A stretch of DNA of 64,000 nt from Bolinopsis microptera (GCF_026151205.1 NC_087078.1:3737675-3801674), one strand, 5' to 3'. Shown: positions 41,761-54,649, counted from the first letter of the stretch. Numbers and translations: made by a program. Notes: generated by a model not told the origin, from the sequence alone.

Positions 41761-42257
41761 AAAGTAGATGGAAGTGATGTTGGTACTAAAAGAGAAGGGA
41801 GGATGATTTGTACTGATGGTGCAAGAGAAAAGTAACACTATTCTTGTCTCCCCCCTTGTTATTTCCCCTTTAGGCAGAAAGGATGCCAAGTAAGTGACAA
41901 ATCTAAGCAACTTTCTTTAGCATTAGCAGATCATAGATTATAACTACTTTATCTTTAGTTAATAGATCCTATACTAGGTTATAATCAATTTCTAGCTTTA
42001 TATCGTGAATTATCCTAAAGTGTTCATGGCTGAAGCGAATGACTAGGAGTTTCAGCTCACTATTTTAATAGAACCACTCCGTCAACACTACATATTTGCA
42101 GGGAGCCTGATTTAGCGACAATAGACGAGGAAAAGGAGATGCCTCCTTCTTTCAACACACCTGAGAGAGGAGACAATCCCACGGAGGAAACTTCACAGGG
42201 TACACAAGCTCCACCTCCTAAGAAGATGAGGGATCTGTGGATCAAAGCAGCTATCAA
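41761..42257 (+). CDS. Internal exons of an acidic protein of unknown function
   Basis: Three exons join in phase: 41761-41818 (KVDGSDVGTKREGRMICTD), a 16-bp micro-exon 41874-41889 (GRKDAK) and 42102-42257 (EPDLATIDEEKEMPPSFNTP ... PPPKKMRDLWIKAAI), the last ending in phase 2. The micro-exon has CCCCTTTAG and AAGTAAGT splice signals. Pro/Glu/Lys-rich, probably disordered; no family recognised. It may belong with the exon at 43041 or be a separate gene. First and last exons are missing. Confidence 0.5.
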
Positions 42258-43040
42258 GTGAGCACCTTTATCAGTGGTACTGTTTATATAGAGCACCTTT
42301 ATCAGTGGTACTGTTTATATATAGAGTTCCCTGCTGTCAGATGTGGAACTGAGAAGGCTATTTAATAAGTTCCTCTAGCTCTGTACTGATAAAAGTTCCT
42401 CTGTACAGATAACAGTTTCATTTTTTATGTGTTTATAGAAAAAACGGAATTTTTATAAAAAATACTTATTTTCTTCCTCCCCTCTAGTAAAATTTTTATT
42501 ATAATAACGTTTATGATCCATTTTCTAACATCAAAGGTAGATTTAAATTCAGAGCTGTGTTATGTGCACTGTGCATTGTGCATTAGCATATCTTTGAACA
42601 TGCCAATAAATGAAAGGGTAATCACAAAAGGTGATCTATCCACAAATTATTGAAATTTGTCCAGAAATCGGAGCTTAAATAGTAAAAAACGGCGCTACCG
42701 ATAATTATTTAGAAAGATGTTTAAATTCAAATTACGTCGCCTCCATTACACGTGAGGACAACTCATCCTGAAACGATAATAACTTCAAATTATACAATAA
42801 TTACAATGAACAAAGGTTATGAAGTAAAACATAGCTTAAATCTGTCCGAGACACAGTTTCTATTAAAGGAACAAAGTGGGAACATGTTACCAAATTAGAA
42901 GACTAGACTTTAAGACCAGACTTGCAATTTATCCTGAACAATCCGTGTCATCAAGTTCCAGTTAGAATGATTGTTAGCTGAAACCTAATTTGTAGTTCTG
43001 AAGTTCATTTTCCTTGCTCTGATTGTTTGCTTTGTTTGGG

Positions 43041-43315
43041 ATGGGAAACAAGCCATCTGTCACCACACGTGGAGTAGAATCCACGTTCAGAGTTACCATG
43101 CTGCCAGTAATCGTGCACTTTGAGTCCTCTCCACAATCTTACAAAGGGAGGGATGTGGAGGCCAGGAGGATCTCCCCACTGGATGGGGGGTTGCAGGAGT
43201 TCATGGGGACTGTGGAGGAGTTTACTAGAACAATAGAGCAAGAAAACAGAGTTAATTTGGAGACAACCTGGGATGATGGGACGATAGACTATACCTGCAG
43301 CCAATTCTGTGATCA
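43041..43315 (+). CDS. Exon of an unknown protein, possible N-myristoylated start (MGNKPS)
   Basis: ATG at 43041 gives MGNKPSVTTRGVESTF, then VIVHFESSPQSYKG, RRISPLDGGLQEFMGTVEEF and TTWDDGTIDYTCSQFCDQ; GTGAGT donor after 43315 (phase 2). An MGNxxS/T start fits the N-myristoyltransferase consensus, so membrane attachment is a reasonable inference if this is the true start. No acceptor is visible just upstream. Codon use looks coding, unlike the flanks. Downstream exons not identified; a fragment at 45266-45310 (GPGGYDNEGIFFYNQ) is a weak candidate whose phase does not match directly. Confidence 0.55.
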
Positions 43316-44171
43316 GTGAGTACTAGAAGTCAACTTTATTAATAATAATGATATCACCTACTTTAGTCGCACTTGTCACTACAGAGGTGACACTAATAAT
43401 GGTGACACTTGTCACTAGTAGTGACACTTGTCACTAATAGTGGCGTGTAGTCACTCACTACACCTAGTATTCTCTAATAAACTCCTTGTCAAAACATTAT
43501 TAAACAAGACCCAGGGGGCTACAACATATCATGGATCGAACAACACTCTTATTAGATTTATTATTCGAGAACTTTGTTTAATTTTGAAATTTGAAATGCT
43601 GAGTATGAAAACGCATATTGTTTTCATTCGGAGTCTTCATGGAGGGGAGTCGTATATTTTAACTATTTTTCTTGGGTAAGATCCAAATGGTAAAAATGAG
43701 TCATGGTAACTGGATAGTGGTTTGAGGGTGACAATTTTGCTTGCTTATCAGAGTTTTCTTGTTTTTCTACCGACAGCAACATGTCTGTCTGCAAATAATC
43801 GCAACCCCTTCAAACTTAGATACAAGATAATCGCGATTAGTAATTATTTTGTATAATTACTAAATAATTTAGTATAAATAATAATGACGCAGGCATCTTA
43901 TTATGTTCATCTGTTGTGGAGGGATCGCGGCTACATTCAAATCAAGGGGGTCTAGCGTCATCGCGGCAGAGGTAGGAAATTACTCACGGCTTCGGTTCAC
44001 GAAATTTCGAAACCTGTTCATATGTTCCACTATGTACCGTTCATATGTTCCACTATGTATTCGGCCAGTTTTCTTGCCCTCGCGTGAGTGCATATACTCG
44101 TCTTGTATGTAAAATAAAAATTGCGATGTTTTCAATTTTAATTGATAGGAAAGGATAAACTTTTTGTAACA
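43316..44171. other. Intron or intergenic sequence
   Basis: A short run of GTGACACTTGTCACTA repeats at 43373-43440, forming imperfect palindromes. No exon supported. Confidence 0.35.
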
Positions 44172-44664
44172 TACCTTAAGAACGACAAATTTAGTCTACC
44201 ATAAATTTAGTCAAACTTTTGACTAAAAGTAAAATTATTGTAAACCAAATTCCATGAGACTAAATGTTTCAGTAGAGCAAATATGACATGAATATTATTA
44301 AGCTAACATTGTTTATAATTAATATATGACATCACCGCTCCTACTGCACAAAACCGTACCAAATTCCTATTGCATTTAAAGGGTTAGAGCTCCTCTTGGA
44401 CATTACATTTTTAATCGATCCATCCCAATGCATGCTCTGTTGAAACAGCTGAAGGATCATATCGACATAAACTACGTCATTCCGACAAAAATGGTAAATT
44501 CGAAAAAGGGTGAAAAAGAAACTGAACAGTGTACTGAAGAACTTAATGATACAGAGTCACAAACTCTGGATCTGATGTTATTGAAATTCCTGAGTAACGC
44601 ATTGCAGCTTAATTTGTAATGCTCAGACGGCGCGGGGTAGACTAAATTTGTCGTTCTTAAGGTA
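44172..44664. mobile_element. 493-bp inverted-repeat element with internal ORF (copy 1)
   Basis: Termini TACCTTAAGAACGACAAATT and its inverse. A 63-codon plus-strand ORF lies at 44428-44619. Sequence just right of it (44665-44815) holds further GACTAAAATT words and a second CCTTAAGGTA end at 44804, so a related element may be abutting. Confidence 0.88.
44428..44619 (+). CDS. Element ORF (HIDINYV family), unknown function
   Basis: Reads LLKQLKDHIDINYVIPTKM, KKGEKETEQCTEELNDTES and ends FLSNALQLNL. The copy at 53614-53375 shares the HIDINY and KETEQxTEEL core with only substitutions. Too short for a transposase; it may be a remnant of a longer coding region. Confidence 0.35.
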   Translation: MHALLKQLKDHIDINYVIPTKMVNSKKGEKETEQCTEELNDTESQTLDLMLLKFLSNALQLNL

Positions 44665-44815
44665 AGTGGAATGGAAAATGGTCTCGAAAAGTCGGAAAAT
44701 GGGACTAAAATTGTTGTAGACTAAAAATTTGCGAAATTTGTGACTAAAATTATGGTAACCAAAATTATGGAAACCTAATTTATTGTGAACCCAATTTATT
44801 GGCCTTAAGGTATTC

Positions 44816-46548
44816 TTAAGTCACAGTATATAGCAGGATATTCAGTACTATTGAAGAGCCTGGTCCAGGTTTGGTGTATGCTTGTTAACTTGAAGCGGTG
44901 GCTGATTTCCATCACAATTTCCATCACAATACTACCGGCTATCTCATCGGATATTACCGGCGCGATGTTAGCCTGTATTTACTCCGCAAACCATAATAAC
45001 ATGTGGCGGTATATTATACTAACATGTGTTCTCACAGTCACTGTGTTGGGACCTAGTAATACGTCCTATTTGCCACTCCTCGAAATTTGATTTGATGACC
45101 AGAGTTTTCTGTAGTTCAATACGAGCGAATATTGTCCTGGTAGTTACATGTCAATCAGTCACATCTATCAGAATACCTTCTCCTAATTAAATGTTTGTCC
45201 CATGCAGGCCCTGTAGTGGTAAATGTTGTGTTTTTCATCGTTGTATAAAACTTGTTCTGTTTAGACGGTCCGGGAGGTTATGACAATGAGGGTATCTTCT
45301 TTTATAATCAGTGGTAAAAGCAGAGAGATGGTGACAGCTGATGGAGGAGGTGTTATTCTTGCTACTGTGTTCACTATCATAAATATGTCTTACAAGTGGG
45401 TTTCAACTTAATTTCAGTAGCGAGATTCAGCAACAATGCGCGGAATGAGCTTGATTAGAACTGTAGTAATGAGTGATAGTAAGCTGTATATAACCCCCTA
45501 GCCTGCTTGAGACTTGTTACAAAATGAATTGAACAAGCAAACATAATTACCGAACGTAATTTACCGTACTCTAGTATTAGCTGGTCTCAAACAAGACAAT
45601 GATGACGATCATAGTTGAAGTTCAATCGTCTGTACCCAACAATACAACCCCTAAACAGTAAACAACGATTCATTAAATCACCACCTAAATAACCTGCTCC
45701 AGAAGCAGTCAGTATTGGTGTGGTATATAGTAGGAATCACTACTATAACTAGCAGGAATCCCTGTAAGTCCCACACAATATCATACACACCACCCCACAC
45801 AACCTGAACACAATGGAGCAGGTAATAGCCGTTATATGTATTGTGGGGGGTTGTTGGAGAGTCCTCCCTCAACCCTCCCTTCTAGCGGGGGTCATGAGTA
45901 GTAAAGTTTTTTACACCTTGTCGGAAATTACTCAGTAGTACGTGGTTTCAACAAGCTTGTTGTATTATGAGCTTGTTCTCTGCTTTACAGGACCTAGTGA
46001 CACCTCATACAGTACCTGTTATGGTTATTTAATAGACGGAATGTGCACAGTAGGATACAGCCACCTGAATAAATATGAGACATTGAGCCTTTGTGAGGTT
46101 CACATTGTGAGCTGTTCACATTCAGGGCTGAATTAACTTGTTCATTCATATAACGTAATGTATAGTGTGGTTATTTGGCTCTCGTTTGAACTGTTCTAGT
46201 TCATTGCAACTGTGTATATAATGCGGTTGTTTGGCTCTTGTTTGGATAGTGTTAGTTTATATCGCCGATTATCATACTTTGATAATTGATTGACATTTGC
46301 ATTTTAGCTGTGCTTATATTTCATTAGAGCTCGGTAGTCCGATAAACAACAATATTTTAGCGGTCTTTTTTCAAGTTCCCCCTGCACGGTATTCTCTTTT
46401 CAAGTTCCTCCTGCACGGTGTATGTTTATTTGGGGACTGGTTTATTAGCCAGTCAATGTTTACGAAAATGATATCTTTATTACATAATTACAAATGTATA
46501 TCATAAATAGATCAAATCTTAAACCGAAATTTGCACGCGATTGATAAA
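44816..46548. other. Gene-free stretch
   Basis: Short direct repeats only: GACCTAGTRAYAC near 45050 and 45990, and TTTCAAGTTCCYCCTGCACGG at 46370 and 46398. No convincing exon. Confidence 0.35.
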
Positions 46549-46576
46549 TTAAAAAAAAGAAAATGAAAAGAATGGT

Positions 46577-47215
46577 TTATTGATTAAAACAAAATAATTG
46601 AGTATATATACCATTGTCATCGAAAAATTGTTTTGTGTGCTCTGACAGTCGACCTTTTTTGTAAAAATAATTAATGTAACCTGGCAGTACTGCCCTGATA
46701 CCCTGTTTTTGTCGTGAGAAGAGTGATTCAATGTGATTTGCAGTTGCTGCAAACCCCCTTACAATTGAACAGAAGTTTAAATGCGATTGAACAAAACTTT
46801 GATATATCTTTAGCCTTATTTGTATCGATAGGCGACGTTTTATTTTATACATAATTCCTACATACCGCATCATTTTTGATCTAACAGCTGCGATATGCTT
46901 AGACCATGTTAATGTATCATCCATTATAACGCCTAGAAACCGTGCTTCCCTTTTACTTTCTAATTGGGAGTCTGCAATACGAATATTTGGAGTATTATCA
47001 GTATTTCTAACACCGAAAAGCATATAGCAGGTCTTTTTTTAGATTAAGTGCAAGTCCATTACAGTCAACCCAACGTACAAACTCGTTGGAGAATTGGTTG
47101 AATTTGTGTATAACATCGTGTGCATTAGGTAGGATTTAAACCATTACATAGCTTGCCCACGGATTCCATAGTGCTGGAGTTTGTCAATCAGTATATGAAT
47201 ACTGTTTAGGTCGAT
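46577..47215 (-). pseudogene. Non-LTR retrotransposon reverse transcriptase, decayed and internally deleted
   Basis: On the minus strand from 47215: SIHILIDKLQHYGIRGQAM, a stop, WFKSYL, then a jump to VDCNGLALNLKK, a one-base shift in an A run near 47031, YMLFGVRN, EARFLGVIMDDTLTWSKHI, and thumb-like sequence to 46577. These are the blocks before and after the catalytic YxDD motif of Jockey/CR1-like reverse transcriptases, but the segment that should hold YxDD between WFKSYL and LNLKK is missing. No poly-A or target duplication identified. Confidence 0.85.
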
Positions 47216-47486
47216 ATATATATAACTGCTCCTCAAAATCTCATATTAAGACTCCAATTAAGAGTCCAGACAAGATACTCCGAGTTTTGTTCGAATCAGT
47301 TTGTTTAAAGTTTGCCTTGATTTCAGATAAGATAACCTTTAGATAACCTGATTAAATAACCTTTTGTATTTCCGGTAGCTGGTAGTACCCATGATCGGAC
47401 AGGGTACGTGAAAGAAGACAGCTGGTTAGCTGCTGAGCGGACAGTAGGTGTGAACTAAGTAACTACTGAACTAAGCAGACAGTAAA

Positions 47487-48653
47487 ATGAAGATGACAGC
47501 TCTAGGAGAAGAGAGTCAAGTGGTCGTCCCAGACATCCAGACTGAACACAAAGAAACATGGGAAGTAGAGCTGAAGAAGAAGACGTCCTCAGAGGTGCTG
47601 GACGATAAAGACAATACAGACACCGGGGAGAAGAGATGGGAGACTCCTTCTCGTCAGCACATATACGTGACAATTCATAACGAGGAGAACGAGGGAGCCT
47701 GGTATGATCCCTCTCTCCTAGAGCAGGATTCAGAGAGCACTTGGCTCGACTTCAAGTCTAACGATCTGGAGGTGTGCGATCTAACACGTGACCTAACACG
47801 TGATCTAACACGTGATCTGTCGCTTGAACTGCCACGTGATCTAACCTGGGAAGAAGTGGAGAACTGGGAGGAGGAGGAGAAGGAGGAGGAGAGTTTGTTG
47901 GAGGGGGAGATCAAACACCTGAAAATGGACCTGCCTGTCATCCAGTGTCAGTTAGTGTTTTATCTGTTTTTATCTTTCTCGGGGATTGTTTCAATTCGTG
48001 GTGATATCAGTAGACTTGAATAATTTCCGAATGGAAATCGGCCTGAAGTTGTAAATAAGAGCCGTGGTGTGGTGGAAATGACCCGCACCTACACTAAGAC
48101 ACTCTATCAGTGACTATATACTGAGTGATACGACCAGTAATAAGATAGATCAGGTACACTTGTTACACCTTCTAATAAGAGAGACTGATAATTTGACAGG
48201 TCCCCCCCGAATCGTGATTGCTTGAGGGGTGATGGGTCCATGTACCCTTTGCTTCTCAACTGATATTTGTACAATTATCTCCGGTGTTGTTACCCTGACA
48301 ACCCCTGTTACTGCTGCTTGTAGTTCTGCTTGTTTTGTAAAGATATCAATAGCAGTGTCCAATGAGGGAGGATGAGCCTGTATGAGCCGAGCACATGTAG
48401 TATTAGGTAAACTATTATCTCTTCTAGATCCTGGGTAATCCCGGGTGATCCTAGGTGATCCTGGGTGATCCTGGGTAATTCTGTGTAATCCTGGATAAAC
48501 TATTCCCCATACCAGGATTACACAGGATTACACAGGATTACACAGGTAAACATTCCCCGACTGTCTGCTAACCATTTTCTAACCCTATGCTCTGTGTTGC
48601 AGTGAGAGTCTACACGGATTGCCGCTGTCCGAAAGCAGATGGGATCTCGTTAG
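47487..48653 (+). CDS. Acidic, Glu-rich protein of unknown function, first two exons
   Basis: Exon 47487-47950 starts at ATG with MKMTALGEESQVVVPDIQ, includes RQHIYVTIHNEENEGAWYD and SLLEQDSESTWLDF, a DLTR repeat (DLTRDLTRDLTRDLSLELPR) and a poly-Glu segment (ENWEEEEKEEES), and ends in phase 2 at a GTTAGT donor. Exon 48603-48653 (HESLHGLPLSESRWDLV) follows a TTGCAG acceptor and ends in phase 2 at GTAAAG. The DLTR repeat is encoded by CACGTGAYCTAA units, again CACGTG-rich. Soluble and probably disordered; no domain recognised. Later exons not found. Confidence 0.65.
48424..48546. repeat. GGGTGATCCT / GGATTACACA inverted tandem repeats
   Basis: Direct repeats of CCTGGGTGATCC (48428-48495) are followed by inverse-type ATTACACAGG repeats (48513-48546); the two halves can fold on each other. 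Lies in the intron between the two exons of the acidic protein. Confidence 0.8.
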
Positions 48654-49160
48654 GTAAAGCTTGTGTTCGTTAGCTGAGAATGCTGACAGTGAATAGCTAC
48701 CATTTATTTTACTTACTGATTTGAATGCTGCTAAAATACTAGATATATATCCCGCGTTGGTTGAGTACATGACGGTGCACTACAAGCACTCAACCTGCGA
48801 GTGTACATAATGAGTTAAGTGTTAAGTGTACTCTTCCCACAACTGTTTTCACAAAGTACCAACCTTTAAGTTTGTACATGAGACTTCACATCTCTGATCT
48901 GGGAAATACCAACAGCTGTGTTTTATCCGGGAGATGTTTTACAAGCATAACATCACAAAGCTTGCTTGTTTCAGCGTTATTAGTATTTTACAGCGGCAAT
49001 CGCTGAGAGCTACCAAGATCAATCCCAATCTTTGAGTTCCAGTCGGTGCTGTTTATTAATTTAGTAACTTGTGAGTTGTAGTCGTTGTTTAGAGCTAATG
49101 ATGTATGATGAAGACGTTAACTGGTTTATACGGTAAACAATTTTCTTTGATCCAACATAC

Positions 49161-49519
49161 GGCCAGGTAGCGCAGTTGGTTAGAACGCCTGTCTTACAAT
49201 CGTTAGGTTGCGAGTTCGAAACCCACTGACTGCCTGGTCGTGGGGTGAGCGTCGTCGACGTTCAGCTAAGGATCATGAGTGGTCTATGCAGCCCCCCGGT
49301 CTACTCAGCCGAATACTCGAGAAATCGGGTGTGAGGGTTAAATGAGGAGCTGCACATTGCAGCAAAGTCTCGGACGAAGAAAGTATGGTACACACTACCT
49401 TAACCGTCACTGGCCAAAAAAGATCCTTCGGCTTCCTATAATTGGCTGGTTGCACTTGTGTAACATTGTGGCTGTTGGAATACACCGAAGTAAAATAAGT
49501 GTCTAGATAAAAAAAAAAA
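49161..49519 (+). mobile_element. tRNA-derived SINE with poly-A tail
   Basis: The head (49161-49236) is tRNA-like: A box TAGCGCAGTTGG, anticodon loop CTTACAA (TAC, Val-type) and B box GAGTTCGAAACC. A body of about 280 bp follows and ends in an 11-A tail. The anticodon stem and acceptor are imperfect, as expected for a SINE rather than a working tRNA gene. No target duplication confirmed. Single copy in the window. Confidence 0.8.
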
Positions 49520-52500
49520 CACTGAAAACCCTCAAGTCTTAAATAAAACTTCATATTGAACTACTGTATAAAGTTACAACTATTAATTTATTAATTGAAT
49601 ACTTCACTTGCGCAGTATGAAAACCAACAAAGACGCGAGCTTCATTTGATACATTGTTTTCATTTCCCCAAATCCAAAAATGGAGAAAATATTTGATTGT
49701 GTATTGTCGCGTAGGTGAATCTGATTTTCCTAACTTTACATTCTAATAGTTAGCTATAATTAAAGAATTAAGAACGCGACAGCTGAATTATTGTAACCTC
49801 CCGTGCCAATCGCATACAATGGTACCCATGGAAACTCCCCCCCCCCCCCCAGACTCCGTTCTATGGGATGATGGGGAAGTTGGAATTGTTAATATATTAA
49901 ATTACTTTATAAACAAGGGTTGTGAGAGACGTGATTCTAAACTTAATGTGTCTCTCCTCCTACCAAGGTATAGTATAGTATACTTTATTTAGAACTTTAT
50001 TTAGAACCTTATTTAGAATATTTACTGTATAGTTATAAACTCATAGCTACGTACTCGTTCTGGTAAGGGTTCGTAAATAAATGCATCTTAACTATGCCAT
50101 GCAAAATAGATCGGTCTTGTTTTTATACGTGAACAATGAACATCACAATACTGTGACTGCGATTGTATATGATGTGTCAAAGCATTTAGACAATCGTAAG
50201 ATGCCAATAGACGATAAATTTGCATAAAGATCTTTCTTTATAATTATTTTACCGATGGAATCCCGGGAATGCCCAATTTAACACACCTGTGATTATTGGA
50301 TATGGCACGTGGGCACTGGGCAGTGGGAACGTGGGCATGTATGTACGTGGTGTCTTCTAAAATGAACACAATCACTGTAGAATTATGATGAATGTTAGGC
50401 TTATCATTCATCTTCTCATTTTGATTATTGTGTTGTATCAGTTTACGATGAATAACCCATCAAATGTTGCTCGGAAAAAATGCAGTGATCGTCGATCGAG
50501 CTGGACGGACTAATTTTCTTGTATTTGATGCTTTGTGATTTCTTATAAGAAAACCAAAAATATAACAAATGATTACGAATGAGCGGGTGCTATCATCGCT
50601 TCCTGTCACGCCCACAATAGAAAGTTTACGATTATGTTATAACGATTGCATAATTATTGTAAAGGAATGAGCAGGTTCCCAGTTTACCAGGAGGTTACCA
50701 GGTTACCACCCACCAGGCAGCAGGTCCCATGATAAGTTCCCACTCATCACCTTACCACACACCCACTGTCTAACACTGTAGCAGGTAGCTGTGGTTTATC
50801 ACACAGATACGCGGTATCTCAGTCCTTCAAGACAAGAGGTGGTCTTCAAGACTGGCGGTGCCCAGCCTTAAAGCAACAGTTTCCTCATATTTCATCGTCA
50901 CTTATCGTTCATTAACTGGAGAATATGTGCAAAGTGCTGTCCATACTTTCGTCTCTGGTAGCATCTTGTTTTAACACTCCCATAACCTACCATTATTTTG
51001 TGCATAACTGGCGGTTCTTTAATTTAATTTCGTTAAAAACTCAAAAAGTTACAATTTGAAAAAATTAGATCACAATTTGACACTCACAAAATGAGTGATA
51101 ATCGAATCTTCTTATTCAAGAATAGTCTTATTAAAGTTATTTTATCACGACAATAAGTGACATGTGCTTGTACACGACAAGTGGCCGCTGGAAAATAAGC
51201 AGAACAATCTGAATGAGTATTCAAATAATGAGTATTCAAATGATTACACATCACTGAAGTGATGGATCTATTTAAAAACATAATTTTTATTGGCCAGTAA
51301 AAAAGAGAATGCTGATATACTAAGATACTGAATCTTGTTTCGTACCTGTACTTTACTTGCTCTTTTGTTTAACGAATGTAACAGTGATTGTCTTGTGGCA
51401 ACTAAGAGGGCTGTTATTATAGGGCCGGGTCGGAGTATTACAAGGTTTACAAGGTTTAGTATTATGACATCACCATCATTAGCTTTGAGCAGCTCATTTT
51501 AACGATATAATCTTGATGTTTCCGAGCAAAGCGAGCCCTTCTATTTGTCTATATCCTCTAATAGAGGACCTCACAGTGGCTGTACGAGTAGAGGCACGAG
51601 TTTACTATTAGAATCAATGCTAAAAGGGGCTGTTAGAAGCTTTCTTTTTTACGTATGTTGATAAGATCTTCATTATAATTGAGCTGTACAGTGTAAATGG
51701 ATTATTTAGAGCAGGTTTTGGAAATCAAGGTTCCACAATTTGCTTTTCCGAATTAACTGGTGATGATCATCATCCGCACATTTGAGCTATTTTGATCTAA
51801 TCCAACTATAGGCACGGCTGGCACATATTGATACTCTTTATTCTTCATGGACAGTGGCCACTAGTTACTGAATATATACTACAGAGCCACTCACAGCGCA
51901 AATCCTGTGGAGTCAGATAGACTCTTAAAACCACACTGCATTCCCTCCACCACATCTCTGGAATGCTACTTTCAAAGATCTTGTTAATTTGAAACGGCTG
52001 CAGTTGAGTTAGTTTCCTGCAAGCCATTACTTTAACTTATGTACTTATAAACGGAACAAGTAATGTAGTTATGATTCATGATTTTTATGAGCCATGATAC
52101 GATGTAACTATCCAAATGTTTAGTTATGACGTTTAAAAAAAGAATTAGAGGATTTGATCGGGTTTAACTATTTCCGTGATGCAAAATATTTAATTTGTTG
52201 AGCTCTCTTATGTTATGAGATACTAGATCATACAATTTTAACATCAAATTTACAAGATACAAAATAATTGTGAATTGCGCACCTAAGTCCTAAGGCATTG
52301 ATATGCTTTCTCAAGTGATCTTCTTTATACACGGTGATATGACTTCATATTCGCTCCGTCTAAGCTGCTGTTTTCCAGCTTTCTTATCTATTTTTATAGG
52401 GTTCTATTTCTAAAATTTGGTCAATACTATTAATAGTAGGGGGTTTAAAGGTCTTGTTCTGCCTTTCATTAGATTTAACGTTGAAATCTTTCGTTAGTTC

Positions 52501-52700
52501 CGTGATTCAGATTGTCTTCTTATGTCGTATTTTTTATGACCACTTCTTACCAATACGTACTACGTATGCCATAACTTAATTCACTGTTGAGTGAAATTTG
52601 AATAAAAATAGCTAAAAGGGTGTGCTTTATGGAACAAAGTCATTATTTACGCACCGACGCACAGTTCGGCAATTAGCTAACAGTCAAAGGCGTCCAACTC
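49520..52700. other. 3.2-kb stretch without a recognised gene
   Basis: Contains a 14-C run (49837-49850), GTGGGCA/ACGTGGG words at 50305-50350 and many short AT repeats. No coding exon supported on either strand. Confidence 0.4.
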
Positions 52701-52705
52701 AGCTA

Positions 52706-52785
52706 TAAGAGTATACGTAAGTATACGTAAGTATACTCTTATACGTAAGTATACTCTTATACGTAAGTATACGTAAGTGTACGTA
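52706..52785. repeat. TATACGTAAG tandem repeat
   Basis: About seven copies of GTATACGTAA with CTCTTATACGTAA spacers. Confidence 0.9.
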
Positions 52786-53330
52786 AGTAATCGGTTTACC
52801 CTCTCTCCAACATGAGGCTCTCACAAGTGCAGAGTTTCTTAACAATTGTCAAGAAACTTTTAAGAAAACAATTTTACAGTACCTTGTGTCTACAGTTAAC
52901 AGTAGCTTATGCCTTGCATCTAGAGTTAAAAGTAGCTTGTACGGTGTACCTTACATCTAGAGTTAATGATAATAATCAATCGAAGTTAGCAAGGACTTGT
53001 GAGATAATAATAAGATTTTGAATGCAATCCTTTTCTTTATATAGTTATATCCAACCAGTGAATATTGGTCAGGTCATCCTCAAGATGGTCGTGTTTATAT
53101 TTCCCAGCAGTACTTTGTAGTAACTTTAGCTGATGCAGAAGCTTCTCGCCAATTCCAAAGTATAACTACCTTTAGCTGTTTTTTTTCCGATTTCGCATAT
53201 AAAGTCATACTTTATAGTTTAACGTTAGGCATGTTGATTAAATGATTTGTTGCAATAAAGAAATAAAACAAATAAGTTGTAAAATAAAATGCTATCTATC
53301 AATTCAGCAATGAGCACCCTTCTGAGCATT

Positions 53331-53828
53331 ACAGATTAAGCTGCAAAGCATTAATCGATCCAGAGTCTGTGACTCTAAGTATCACTAAGTTCTTCAGTAT
53401 GCTGTTCGGTTTCTTTTTCACTCTTTTTCGACTTTACCATTTCTGTTGGTACGACGTAGTTTATGTCGATATGATCCTTCAGACGTTTCAACAGAACATG
53501 TTGGGATGGATCGATTAAAAATGTAATGTCCAAGAGGAGCTCTAACCCTTTAAATGCAATAGGAATTTGGTACAGTTTTGTCATTCGTAGTTTCACAACG
53601 GTGATTCCTCCCAATAAAGTAGTTCAGCAGTAGGAACGGTGATGTCATTATATTAATTATAAACAATGTAAGCTCAATAATATTCATGTCATATATGCTC
53701 TACTGAAATTTTGGTCTCCTTTAAAATTAGTCGCCGAAAAATTTAGTCTCATGAAATTTGGTTTACAACAATTTTAGTCAAAAGTTTGACTAAATTTATG
53801 GTAGACTAAATTTGTCGTTCTTAAGGTA
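53331..53828. mobile_element. Inverted-repeat element (copy 2, one end lost)
   Basis: Inverse orientation to 44172-44664. The right end TTTGTCGTTCTTAAGGTA is intact; the left terminus is cut at TCTGAGCATTACA, about 35 bases short. The minus-strand ORF lies at 53614-53375. Confidence 0.85.
53375..53614 (-). CDS. Element ORF (HIDINYV family), 79 aa
   Basis: Longer upstream than the 44428 copy: LYQIPIAFKGLELLLDITFL precedes DPSQHVLLKRLKDHIDINYV. In the 44-kb copy the same bases are present but interrupted. Function unknown. Confidence 0.35.
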   Translation of the reverse strand: MGGITVVKLRMTKLYQIPIAFKGLELLLDITFLIDPSQHVLLKRLKDHIDINYVVPTEMVKSKKSEKETEQHTEELSDT

Positions 53829-54645
53829 TAAGCCTTTACAGTAATCTAGATATGCCACAACTAAACTGTTAAGGGCGACCTTCATCTGTTTGGGACTCAC
53901 TAGGAATCGGATTTTCTTATATTGCGTAAATGGGAAAGTGTGGAAACATCTATTTTTGAGACTTACTATCTCTTTATCGAATACCAGCTGATTGACCATA
54001 ACAACCCTAAGGTTCTTAAGAGTAGGCACTAATATTACCTACGTATTAGAGTCAATTTCAACCCCATGAAGTTTTATCTCATTGAGCTAGGTCCAAAGAC
54101 TATAAGTTGAGTTTCAGAATCATTTAGCTGCAGAGAGTATCGAGACATCTAATTCTTTATTCTCAAGAAGCAATTTCTCAGTTGGTTAGCTAAGGCTGGT
54201 GAGCCAGTATAAAGCAGTTCCTCTGATTCCTATTTCTTGCAGAGTAATAAATTATTGTCCAAAGTATCTTATATGAGGCAACACTCAGGTTTAAAAGAAT
54301 CACCACTGTAGCTGTGAAGTGTCTATGTACTAAGATGTTTTCTATTCCGACTTAATTAAGTCTTTTTAAGTTTTTAGTACTACTCTTCAGTTAGCTTTCC
54401 CAAGAATGTGAGGTTTGAGATTAACATTACCTTGTGCCCTGCCTCTAGAGTTAACATTACCTTGTGCCTTGCAGTTTGCATCTAGAGTTAACATTGCCTT
54501 GTGCATTACATCTGCAGTACTGTGTGTTCCACTATATCCAGAGACCTACATCCTAATACCCACTTTGGGAGATACGCTACTGCCCTACTGGTTCAGTAAA
54601 ATTTGCGTTCTCATTATCATCCAATAATGAGCTATTGAAGTGGAT
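53829..54645. other. Gene-free stretch with a short direct repeat
   Basis: Three copies of TCTAGAGTTAACATTRCCTT (54442-54500); the related word CTAGAGTTAA occurs at 52920 and 52960. No exon supported. Confidence 0.45.
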
Positions 54646-54649
54646 AAAA

